Assembly: GCA_963631545.1 (NCBI GenBank)
Contig: CAVGRN010000023.1
Span: forward strand, 1 to 31,032
Source of the DNA: UBA1181 sp963631545
Lineage (GTDB): Bacteria; Bacteroidota; Bacteroidia; Bacteroidales; Paludibacteraceae
Reading direction: 5' to 3'
Length of the DNA: 31,032 nt
A program made the position numbers and the translations under genes. Below are positions 1 to 7,162 of this stretch, piece after piece. Below the pieces are notes generated by a model. It was not told the DNA's origin. It worked only from the letters and a program-made list of their open reading frames with translations, and ran no database searches. Position 1 is the stretch's first letter. Every line of letters begins with the position of its first letter.

Positions 1-2
1 CA

Positions 3-533
3 GAGGACATTAGTCTGGATAGGAAATACGACACTTTGTGCGGCATCTCGGAGGAGGAAATCGACCTGTATTTCCAACCATCCGTTGAGGAGATGGCAGA
101 GGATATGGGCATCACACCAACCGAAGTGAAGGAAAAACTGAAACAACAGTATGACGGCTACCATTTCAGTCGCCGCCTGAGCGAGGTCTACAACCCGTAC
201 AGCCTGCTGAGTGCGTTCAAAAAGTTGGAAATCGGCAACTACTGGTTCGAAACCGGCACGCCTACCTACTTGGTAAACCTGCTCGACCGCGACCAGGTCA
301 ACTTAGACGAACTTGCCGGCAAATACTACGATTCTGCAGAGTTTATGGACTTCAAGATGGACCGCGACGCGCCGCTGCCGATGCTCTACCAAAGTGGCTA
401 CCTCACGATAAAAGGCTATGATGCTGAAATGGGGCTGTATCTGATAGACATCCCAAACAATGAGGTGCGTAGCGGCTTTTCCAAACGAGATATACGGAAA
501 GATTCCCTCAAAATTTCTATTTCTATCAAATAA
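3..533 (+). pseudogene. AAA-ATPase-like family protein, 3' fragment lacking its nuclease-like C-terminal domain
   Basis: The reading frame is open to the left edge of the window, so the 5' part of the gene lies outside. The visible residues carry the conserved blocks of the AAA-ATPase-like family (PF09820, often followed by a PD-(D/E)XK domain, PF08011): YDGYHF, VYNPYSLL, YWFETGTPTYL, YQSGYLTI and PNNEVRSGF. Full-length relatives are about 500-580 residues and continue past the PN-EV--GF block with a nuclease-like domain of roughly 100-150 residues. Here only 17 unrelated residues follow before a TAA. No continuation of the domain is recognisable in the other forward frames. I infer a 3' truncation. 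The family is multicopy in Bacteroidales and its cellular role is not established. The family assignment is firm; calling it a non-functional remnant is an inference. Confidence 0.8.
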
Positions 534-556
534 AACAAAAAAAGTGCGATAAATAT

Positions 557-587
557 TTTGCAGATATAAAAAAAAGTCGCACCTTTG
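557..587 (+). promoter_or_regulatory. Bacteroidota-type promoter
   Basis: TTTG at 557-560 is followed, after 19 bases, by CACCTTTG at 580-587. This fits the Bacteroidota consensus TTTG-N19-21-TAnnTTTG with one mismatch. A 6-base inverted repeat brackets it (GTGCGA 544-549 and TCGCAC 577-582). Transcription would start near 593 and soon meet the hairpin at 636-666. Confidence 0.6.
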
Positions 588-592
588 TAGTG

Positions 593-672
593 CAAACAAA
601 ACAGGTAGATTTTTTCATAGTTAAGGTTTAGATTGACAGAGGGACGTTGCGATAACGTCCCTCTGTTATTTT
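593..672 (+). ncRNA. Possible small RNA or attenuated leader
   Basis: A good promoter (557-587) is followed within about 80 bases by a strong intrinsic terminator (636-672). No open reading frame of note lies between them. The transcript would be about 75-80 nt, with a 5' single-stranded AU-rich part and a 3' terminator hairpin, as in many bacterial small RNAs. It could instead be an attenuated leader of the outer-membrane protein gene at 735. I recognise no known RNA family. This is inferred from the arrangement only. Confidence 0.3.
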
Positions 673-675
673 TTT
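636..675 (+). terminator. Intrinsic terminator
   Basis: A perfect 13-bp stem (636-648 with 654-666; core GAGGGACGTT / AACGTCCCTC) encloses a 5-base loop and is followed by a T-rich run from 666 to 675. It lies between the promoter at 557-587 and the barrel-protein gene at 735. Confidence 0.8.
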
Positions 676-734
676 CTTCTTCTATTCTCCCCTTGATAGT
701 TTTTTCCGAAATTTGCACGCATTAAATTCTTATT

Positions 735-1487
735 ATGAATACGAAAACTTTTCTTCTGGCAACCTGTTTGTTGCCTACCTCTCTTGTGTTTGCAAACCCT
801 ATCGAAGCACAAAACACTGAACCAACCGCCGACACCGTCCAAGCGGTAGTGGCCGACTCGACCAAGAAATCCATATCTCTGCGCGGCAACACCCACCTCG
901 CAGCAGTGGTGGGCTTCGGATCGGCCAACTTTATCGACAAGGGGCAAATCGTGGGCAAAGACAACATCATCAGTTACCTCGCCGGAGCGGCGGTTACCAT
1001 CAACCCGTTTGCCGCACGCAACCTCGCCATCGAGAGCGGAGTGATCTTCCAGCACAAAGGCTACGAGACAATCAACGAGGGCTACGAGATACGCGACGAC
1101 TTCACCACGCACCTCTACTATCTGCAAATGCCACTCTATGTAAACTACACGTTCCATGTAGACAAAGTGGGCATCGTGCCGCAAATGGGTCCCTACTTCG
1201 CCATCTGCGTATCGGGCCACCAAAAAGGATATATGCAGGACAGCACCGGAAAGACGCACTCCAACATCAACCTCTTCGACGAAGAAAACTTCGGCGGCAG
1301 ACGCAAACATAGGAGATTCGACTGTGGACTGCACTGGGGCTTGAACCTGCTACTGCGCGAAAAACTGCGCATCGGCATCGCATACGACCTCGGCCTCGTC
1401 AATCTACGCCGCAAAGACTACCTCGAAAAGAAAACCACAACCCTGAACGGCGTGTTCACACTACAAGCAGCCTACTACCTCTTCTGA
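735..1487 (+). CDS. Outer-membrane beta-barrel protein (PorT-like fold)
   Basis: This 250-residue protein has an N-terminal signal peptide (MNTKTF, a hydrophobic stretch to about residue 20, then NPIEAQ). The rest alternates polar and hydrophobic residues in short strands and ends in an aromatic residue (QAAYYLF), typical of small barrels inserted by the BAM machine. The layout matches the outer-membrane beta-barrel families common in Bacteroidota (PF13568 type). I cannot assign a ligand or transport role. A weak second promoter (GAAATTTG at 708-715) sits just before the ATG and could drive it independently of the terminated upstream transcript. It converges with the minus-strand gene at 1567. 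Confidence 0.8.
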   Translation: MNTKTFLLATCLLPTSLVFANPIEAQNTEPTADTVQAVVADSTKKSISLRGNTHLAAVVGFGSANFIDKGQIVGKDNIISYLAGAAVTINPFAARNLAIESGVIFQHKGYETINEGYEIRDDFTTHLYYLQMPLYVNYTFHVDKVGIVPQMGPYFAICVSGHQKGYMQDSTGKTHSNINLFDEENFGGRRKHRRFDCGLHWGLNLLLREKLRIGIAYDLGLVNLRRKDYLEKKTTTLNGVFTLQAAYYLF

Positions 1488-1497
1488 AACAAACCCA

Positions 1498-1544
1498 TAA
1501 AAAAGGAATCGTCCGCCTCGGTTAGTGCCGCCGGCGGACGATTC
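1498..1544 (-). terminator. Intrinsic terminator of the lamin-tail gene
   Basis: A perfect 12-bp stem (1506-1517 with 1533-1544, GAATCGTCCGCC paired with GGCGGACGATTC) has a 15-base loop. Read on the minus strand it is followed by six U residues (1499-1504). There is no U tract on the plus side, so it mainly serves the minus-strand gene ending at 1567, though the hairpin lies in the convergent gap. Confidence 0.8.
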
Positions 1545-1566
1545 TGCTATGAAGAAGTGCTAAATG

Positions 1567-3321
1567 TCATCGCGAAAGCAACACAACGAAACTCTTGCCA
1601 TAACGCGCACCAGACACCGTATGGATAGCCTCAACACGCATAACGTACGGAGCAGTGCGGAGTGCCGCGCCACGGTCGGACAAGCCATCCCAACGCGACT
1701 CGCCCTCAACTCCTGCCGTCTGGTTGTCCACCAACGTGCGCACGCAGATGCCATCCACGGAGTAAATACGGACGGACAGTTGATAGTTTGCTTCGTCAAA
1801 CCTATATTTCAGCACCACGCTGCCATCGGCATCCATCAGCGGCTGACACACCTCGGCAGCGTCCATCTCAACCTCATCCACAGCGGAGTTGGCCGGGAGC
1901 GGCTGCCAGATACCCGGCGAAGCATAGCCATTCAGACACGGAACAGACTGCCACACATTATCCGCAAGAGACAAGCGTTCCAACGCCACTCCCCTACCCT
2001 TGCTTGGCACCGTTTCGACGTGCATTTGCGCATCATAATGCACCTCGTCCACAATCATCGTATCCTTCGAACGGAAAAGCACGATATCGCCATCCTCATT
2101 TCTAAGAGATGGGAAGGTGGGCAGTTCAATAAAACAGGATTTATCCGCATCAGGAGCAATCGGCAGGTTGGCAGCGCTCCTGGTCAGCACACGCAATTCC
2201 CCCGGGAAAATCAACAACGGCACCTCGGCAATACGCTTTGACGAGTAGATGCTCGAATCGCTCGCCTTGCGCGTGGAGAATCTCATCTTAGACAAGTCGA
2301 TGAACTTATCGCTGGCATTGTAAAACTCCACATATTCCTCTCCGCCATCTTGCGGATAGAACATCACCTCGGTGAAAATCAAATCGCCCGGTGCAACAGT
2401 GTCCACAACGGCGAAACGCAGTGTGGTGTCCGCCGCGACATTCCCCACGAAATCCTTCACCCCCGAGAGGCGCAGCGTGTAGCCAACACCGGGAGTCAGC
2501 GTGTCTGCCAAAGCCACGGAAAGCGTGTTGTGGGCGGCATTCCACTGCGAAGAGTACTCCAAAGGAGGGTTGATCTCGAACGAAAGGTAATCCTCGTCCA
2601 CCCACTCATCGAAATTCACGGTGAGCAAAGTATCGGAGAAAGAGAACGCATCCACGCAAGCCGGGGTTTCGTCCTCCACCCCGTCGCCACTTACGAGAAT
2701 GTTGCTCCAGGAAATCTTCGTGGCGTTCGTCTTCGTATACTTGCAGAACATCCCCACGAACGATGCCTCGCGATATGTGGAATCCACCACCGAAAAATCC
2801 TCGGTGTAGGCTTGTTCGTCATTCAGTTTAGAAAAAACCTTCCACTCAGAGTCGGCACTGCGCACCACACGCACGGAGAGTTCCACCTTCGAAACATCGA
2901 GCCTGCCCTCCGCGCTCTCTGCCAATTTCCTCGTAGTTGCGCCATTTTGGCGGTAAAGCACGATCTGCTTCTTGGTGTTGCCCATTTGCAGGTAGTAGCC
3001 TTGCAGCGCATCGTTTAACGCAATGCTGTTGCTACAGAGGTAAAACTTAACGTAGTTGGAGCTGGACGGTTTGAACTGCATACGCACGGTAGCCTCCCAC
3101 GAGCAATCGTCCATCGCCGTGGAATAGGTGGAGAAATAGGCGGAAGAAGCATTCCCCTCATCGGAGAGGCAAAGCCACTCGTCGTCAACGACAAACTTCG
3201 ACACGTCCCCCTTCCAATCCGAAGAGAGGGTGCTTGATGTGAAAGATTCGCTCAACTGAGCATTGGCAAAAAGCCACGAGGCGAACACCCCTACCAAAAC
3301 AGATAAAAATCTTGGTTTCAT
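1567..3321 (-). CDS. Secreted lamin-tail-domain protein
   Basis: This 584-residue protein has a signal peptide (residues 1-21, ending ANA/Q). In order it shows: a beta-rich region resembling a concanavalin/LamG-type module (about 25-212); an Ig-like module of the Big_5 type (about 220-308, with LTPGVGYTLRLSGVKDFVGN); a lamin tail domain (about 312-440, with IFTEVMFYP and EEYVEFYN); and a C-terminal FlgD-like Ig module (about 500-584, with YSVDGICVRTL and WDGLSDRG). Proteins of this layout are common in Bacteroidota, where the C-terminal Ig-like module often acts as an anchoring or sorting domain. Whether it is a type IX secretion signal cannot be decided here. Function is unknown; surface adhesion or nuclease partnering are possibilities only. 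Promoter at 3370-3402, terminator at 1498-1544. Confidence 0.85.
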   Translation of the reverse strand: MKPRFLSVLVGVFASWLFANAQLSESFTSSTLSSDWKGDVSKFVVDDEWLCLSDEGNASSAYFSTYSTAMDDCSWEATVRMQFKPSSSNYVKFYLCSNSIALNDALQGYYLQMGNTKKQIVLYRQNGATTRKLAESAEGRLDVSKVELSVRVVRSADSEWKVFSKLNDEQAYTEDFSVVDSTYREASFVGMFCKYTKTNATKISWSNILVSGDGVEDETPACVDAFSFSDTLLTVNFDEWVDEDYLSFEINPPLEYSSQWNAAHNTLSVALADTLTPGVGYTLRLSGVKDFVGNVAADTTLRFAVVDTVAPGDLIFTEVMFYPQDGGEEYVEFYNASDKFIDLSKMRFSTRKASDSSIYSSKRIAEVPLLIFPGELRVLTRSAANLPIAPDADKSCFIELPTFPSLRNEDGDIVLFRSKDTMIVDEVHYDAQMHVETVPSKGRGVALERLSLADNVWQSVPCLNGYASPGIWQPLPANSAVDEVEMDAAEVCQPLMDADGSVVLKYRFDEANYQLSVRIYSVDGICVRTLVDNQTAGVEGESRWDGLSDRGAALRTAPYVMRVEAIHTVSGARYGKSFVVLLSR

Positions 3322-3355
3322 TTTTCAATTATTAATTAGTTTAAATCTATCTTTG
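3321..3355 (+). promoter_or_regulatory. Probable promoter of asd
   Basis: TATCTTTG at 3348-3355 is a perfect -7 element. The -33 region (TTTTTC, 3321-3326) is a weak match. A start near 3362 would give a leader of about 80 bases before asd. It overlaps the start codon of the divergent minus-strand gene. Confidence 0.5.
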
Positions 3356-3369
3356 CACAGGTAACGCCG

Positions 3370-3402
3370 CAAAGGTAGTGTTAAATCACCTTTAAAGCAA
3401 TA
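3370..3402 (-). promoter_or_regulatory. Promoter of the lamin-tail gene
   Basis: On the minus strand TACCTTTG (3370-3377) is preceded at 20 bases by ATTG (3398-3401). The leader would be about 40 bases. A 6-base inverted repeat (AAAGGT 3371-3376, ACCTTT 3388-3393) overlaps the -7 element. Confidence 0.6.
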
Positions 3403-3441
3403 AAACCGAAAAATAATTAACAAATAATTGTAGCATACTAA

Positions 3442-4452
3442 ATGAAAGTAGCAATTGTTGGAGCAAGTGGTGCAGTGGGACAGGAGTTCCTCCGCGTATT
3501 AGCAGAAAGAAATTTCCCGATCGACGAATTGGTTCTCTTCGGGTCGTCAAGAAGCGCAGGCAGCCAATACGAGTTTAAAGGAAAGAAATACACCGTCAAG
3601 GAGTTGAAGCACGGAGACGATTTCAAAGGAATCGACATTGCATTCACATCCGCAGGTGCCGGTATTTCAAAGGAATATGCAGCAGACATCACCAAGTATG
3701 GCGCGGTGATGATCGACAACTCAAGCGCCTTCCGTATGGACAACGACGTGCCGTTGGTTGTGCCTGAGTGCAACGCCGCTGACGCCCTCAACCGCCCACG
3801 TGGCATCATCGCCAACCCTAACTGCACGACCATTATGATGGTGGTTGTTCTCCAACCTATAGAGAAGCTGAGCCACATCAAGCGCATCCACATTGCAAGC
3901 TACCAGGCTGCCAGTGGCGCGGGTGCGGCTGCAATGGCTGAGTTGGAGCAGCAATACCGCGAGGTGCTCGACGGCAAGCCTGTTACGGTAAACAAGTTCG
4001 CCTACCAACTCGCCTACAACGTGATTCCGCAAATCGACGTCTTCACCGACAATGGTTATACGAAGGAGGAGATGAAGATGTTTAACGAGACACGCAAGAT
4101 TATGCACAGCGACGTGGCTTGCTCTGCTATGTGCGTGCGCGTGCCTTCTCTCCGCTCGCACTCCGAGGCGGTGTGGATTGAAACCGAAAAACCCATCTCT
4201 GTGGAAGAGGCCCGCGAGGCACTCTCCAAAGGCGAGGGCGTGCAGGTGATGGACGACCCGGCCAGCAAGACATACCCAATGCCTTTATTCTTGGCCGGAA
4301 AGGACGATGTTTACGTCGGCCGCATCCGCAAAGACTTGGCCAACGAGAATGGTTTGACACTCTGGTTGGTGGGCGACCAAATCAAAAAAGGCGCAGCCCT
4401 CAACGCAGTTCAAATCGCCGAATACCTCATCAAGGTAGGCAATGTGAAGTGA
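3442..4452 (+). CDS. asd: Aspartate-semialdehyde dehydrogenase
   Basis: The enzyme reduces L-4-aspartyl phosphate to L-aspartate 4-semialdehyde with NADPH, the branch point to lysine/diaminopimelate, threonine and methionine. The 336 residues match the family length. The N-terminal Rossmann motif is VGASGAVG (residues 6-13), the catalytic cysteine is Cys128 in ANPNCTT, and Gln155 (SYQAASGAG) and His240 (VPSLRSHSE) are in their conserved positions. The start is an ATG following an A-rich stretch. No lysine riboswitch is visible in the roughly 80-base leader. It is monocistronic, with its own promoter and a terminator at 4491-4515. Confidence 0.97.
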   Translation: MKVAIVGASGAVGQEFLRVLAERNFPIDELVLFGSSRSAGSQYEFKGKKYTVKELKHGDDFKGIDIAFTSAGAGISKEYAADITKYGAVMIDNSSAFRMDNDVPLVVPECNAADALNRPRGIIANPNCTTIMMVVVLQPIEKLSHIKRIHIASYQAASGAGAAAMAELEQQYREVLDGKPVTVNKFAYQLAYNVIPQIDVFTDNGYTKEEMKMFNETRKIMHSDVACSAMCVRVPSLRSHSEAVWIETEKPISVEEAREALSKGEGVQVMDDPASKTYPMPLFLAGKDDVYVGRIRKDLANENGLTLWLVGDQIKKGAALNAVQIAEYLIKVGNVK

Positions 4453-4490
4453 ATCTTTTCTCATGTACTTAGGGAGAAGGGGATGGCCCG

Positions 4491-4515
4491 AAAGGGACGT
4501 CCCTTTCTATTTTTC
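4491..4515 (+). terminator. Probable terminator of asd
   Basis: A 16-base perfect palindrome (AAAGGGACGTCCCTTT, 4491-4506) is followed by CTATTTTT. It lies 38 bases past the asd stop codon. Its GGGACGT core is shared with the hairpin at 636-666. Confidence 0.65.
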
Positions 4516-4631
4516 TGACTGCATCTACAACACTATTTATATGAATCCGAAATTCTAATGTCAGCGATTAGAGATTCGCGAATAGATGACCGATTGGGGT
4601 TTATTACAAATTTTGGAAGATTCCGTGCGGG

Positions 4632-6377
4632 TCAGATTTTCATCTGGCAACGGTGCGAGGTCATAAACCTATCCGACTCGGTCGTGTAGGCTGGCTCGTC
4701 GGCGGTGTCGCTGACCACCACGTTGGTGTTCTGCTGCACCTCGTTATACTCCACCCACTGCACCGGCACGGAGTGCATCCGTCCGTCGCCGCCCCACACA
4801 TTTTCCCAATAGGTATGCTCTGTGCCAGAGAATCCGTGGGATGTAACCTGCACCTCCGCCCGTCCGTCTGCCAAGTCGCGCACGAGGCGTGTTTTAAGGA
4901 TATGGTCTGTAACGCAATTAGAATGGTCGAACACCTGTCCCAACCGGTTGGACAGCACCTCCCACTCCCAGTGCGTGGATTTGCTTTTACTCTGCCCATA
5001 AATGGTTTTGCGTGTTCTATATTGCTGATAGAGAGGGATGCAAAGCAAGGGAGCAAGGGCGAAATACACGGCGCGGAAGAACGCCTGGTTCCACTGCACG
5101 AAGTTGCGGCGGCAACGCTCAAAATCAAAGTCGCTGAAATTCTCCGCAGAGGTGCTGAGCGTCATGTCCTGCAAATGTTTTGCCTCGATAAGGTTTATTT
5201 TCTTCCGTTTATGGAAGGCGAAGTTGCCGCCGAAACCGTTCACCGTGTCCGTCAGGAGTTCCAACATCTGCACTTGTGCCAGGGGGGTGAAGAGAAGGCG
5301 GTATTCCACCTCGTTGTCGCGGTTTTTCGTCTCGAAGTAGACTTCAAACTTTTCGTTGTTCAGCAGAGTATAGTCGGAGTCGTCGGTGAGGTCTTGCGAG
5401 AATTTCCGTAGTTCCTTCAATTTGGAGTTGAAGCGCATTCTTGCGAAGATTCCTTGCGAGGTGGCAAGGTCGGACGATTCGCGGTCGAACGAGAGGTTCG
5501 GCGCAGCATCGTTACCATAGATGACATACGTTTGCTTCGAGAAACAAGGGAACGGGGCGGTATAGGAGGCGGTCAGTGTCTGCGAACGCGTTACAGAGAC
5601 GCGGTTGCCCTTGGAGTCGCGTACATACTCCGTCCAGTAGATGGTTTTGTGTCCGTAGTAGGTCTTTTTGCCCCACTTGAACAACTTTTTGCGGACGAAG
5701 ACGAACGGATTGCCGTTAATCTGGCCGCTGTGCGCGTCGAGGGCGGAAGAGTAACTGTCTGTTTTGTCCTCGAAGCCGAAATCATCTTTCAGTTCCGTCA
5801 TACGGTCGCGCGTGAAGAAAGGGTCAAACTCCAACTTCGGCACAGTCATCTGGATGAGTTTCAGGGGGATGTCATCGCCAAACGACTCGTTGAGTTTCGC
5901 CATCTGCTGGTATGCGAGTGCCTTACGCTCGGCGATTTTCCCGTCCAACTCGGCGATTATCTGCTCGCTCATCCTGATTTTTTTGGAGAGCGGACCGACC
6001 GCGACGATCAGGAAGAGCAAACCCAACCCAATCAACCCAAGATTGATGATGTTGAAAACCGCATCGCCCAAGGCGAAGAGTTCCGCCTGCTCCAAGTTAA
6101 GCGCCGCTCTGGGGTTGAGAGCCAGGAAGATGCCACCACCCACGCACACCACCATCAGCACGAAAAGAATTACTCGGGTCGCCGTCAGGCGGTCTTGCCG
6201 GTCGCTCTGCACGCCGCGCTTGGTGGTTAGTGTGTACAGCTCCTTGCAGACAGCCTTGTTGGCAGCCTTGTCTACGCACGAGCGTTGCGCCAGTTCGTCG
6301 AAAATCTTCTCGGCGTTCTTTGCCAAGTCTTCTTTATACTTGCCGAAACTCTCAGATGGGTTGTAGATGGTTTCCAT
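4632..6377 (-). CDS. Large membrane protein of unknown function next to lemA
   Basis: This 581-residue protein has two clear transmembrane segments (about 67-88 and 107-130) with a short loop between them. A charged helical stretch follows (131-165), then a long soluble region, and a third hydrophobic stretch at about 431-450. There is no signal peptide or catalytic motif I recognise. The two-helix N-terminus followed by a large soluble part, directly downstream of lemA, recalls the poorly characterised LemA-neighbour proteins (DUF3137 type, and a family I recall as MAG1210-like in mycoplasmas). That link is from memory and context, not from a search. It lies 72 bases after lemA on the same strand and is probably co-transcribed. 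Function unknown. Confidence 0.75.
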   Translation of the reverse strand: METIYNPSESFGKYKEDLAKNAEKIFDELAQRSCVDKAANKAVCKELYTLTTKRGVQSDRQDRLTATRVILFVLMVVCVGGGIFLALNPRAALNLEQAELFALGDAVFNIINLGLIGLGLLFLIVAVGPLSKKIRMSEQIIAELDGKIAERKALAYQQMAKLNESFGDDIPLKLIQMTVPKLEFDPFFTRDRMTELKDDFGFEDKTDSYSSALDAHSGQINGNPFVFVRKKLFKWGKKTYYGHKTIYWTEYVRDSKGNRVSVTRSQTLTASYTAPFPCFSKQTYVIYGNDAAPNLSFDRESSDLATSQGIFARMRFNSKLKELRKFSQDLTDDSDYTLLNNEKFEVYFETKNRDNEVEYRLLFTPLAQVQMLELLTDTVNGFGGNFAFHKRKKINLIEAKHLQDMTLSTSAENFSDFDFERCRRNFVQWNQAFFRAVYFALAPLLCIPLYQQYRTRKTIYGQSKSKSTHWEWEVLSNRLGQVFDHSNCVTDHILKTRLVRDLADGRAEVQVTSHGFSGTEHTYWENVWGGDGRMHSVPVQWVEYNEVQQNTNVVVSDTADEPAYTTESDRFMTSHRCQMKI

Positions 6378-6449
6378 ATTCCCTGATATAACTAACGCTT
6401 GCGAAACCGCAAAGGCAGTCTCGCAAGCCGAAAATTCGTCTAAATAGAA

Positions 6450-7115
6450 TCAGAAAAACACCTCGCGGGCGCGTTCCTTCGTAGCAGCGGAGGCTGTGAA
6501 CGGGATGCGGGTGGTATAGCCAGCGCGGGCAGCCACGATTTGCTTGGTAGGCCAATCGAAGATGTCGCGGTTCCACTGCGCCACGGTGTCGTTGTAGAGC
6601 GAGCGTGCGGCGGTGATTTCGCGTTGCAGATAGTCGTTCTGCTGCATAGCGTCGGCAATGGCCTGGTGCGCCTTCAGTTCTGGGTAGGCCTCCACCTGTG
6701 GGAAGAGCCGGCCGAACCCGCCGTCGATGCTTTGCGACACGGCGTTGCGATCCTCCTCCGAGAGGTGTGCGCCGCCGCGGAGGGCAGCCACGCTCTTCAT
6801 CACATCCTTATCCAACTCGATGGCTTCGCGCAGGAGGGGCGCCACGTTTTGCAGGATTTGCACTCGTTGCTCGAGGAGGTTGTCGATGTTGGATGCGTCC
6901 GCCTGGATTTTCTGCTGCAGTTGCTGCAGGTAGTTTTTAGCCTTCACCTTTTTATAAAGGAAAATCAAACCGGGGATGATGCCGCACACCCAAAGGGCGA
7001 TTTCAAAAATCGTCGAACCCACGCCCACTTCCGCCGGGATACGTTTCTCAATCACATTGATGTCGCGGCCCTCATTGTTCACTGGTCCGCTCATCTCGTC
7101 TAACTCGTTTGCCAT
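6450..7115 (-). CDS. LemA-like membrane protein
   Basis: This 221-residue protein has one N-terminal transmembrane segment (about 36-54, FEIALWVCGIIPGLIFLY). A long amphipathic helical region follows, with the LemA-type pattern (YLQQLQQKIQADASNID, LLEQRVQILQN) and the C-terminal block AARSLYNDTVAQWN, which is characteristic of the family. LemA proteins have one membrane-anchored helix and a helical bundle; their role is unclear. The N-terminus is longer and more divergent than in typical 180-200 residue members. It sits between a lipoprotein gene (47 bases upstream) and a large membrane protein gene, all on the minus strand. The family call is firm; the function is unknown. Confidence 0.88.
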   Translation of the reverse strand: MANELDEMSGPVNNEGRDINVIEKRIPAEVGVGSTIFEIALWVCGIIPGLIFLYKKVKAKNYLQQLQQKIQADASNIDNLLEQRVQILQNVAPLLREAIELDKDVMKSVAALRGGAHLSEEDRNAVSQSIDGGFGRLFPQVEAYPELKAHQAIADAMQQNDYLQREITAARSLYNDTVAQWNRDIFDWPTKQIVAARAGYTTRIPFTASAATKERAREVFF

Positions 7116-7162
7116 AGTCTGTCTTATTTGTTTTACAAAGTTTGAATTGATTCTAACCTAAT

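Noticed and set aside
666..1334. Minus-strand frame of 222 codons over the first barrel-protein gene
   Set aside because: The plus-strand gene has a signal peptide and barrel pattern; the antisense frame has neither.
3356..3441. Possible lysine riboswitch before asd
   Set aside because: The leader is only about 80 bases and AT-rich with no multi-helix structure; the lysine riboswitch needs about 170 bases.
4653..6230. Two long plus-strand frames (252 and 258 codons) opposite the 581-residue membrane protein
   Set aside because: The minus-strand protein has coherent membrane segments and operon context; the opposing frames are antisense shadows.
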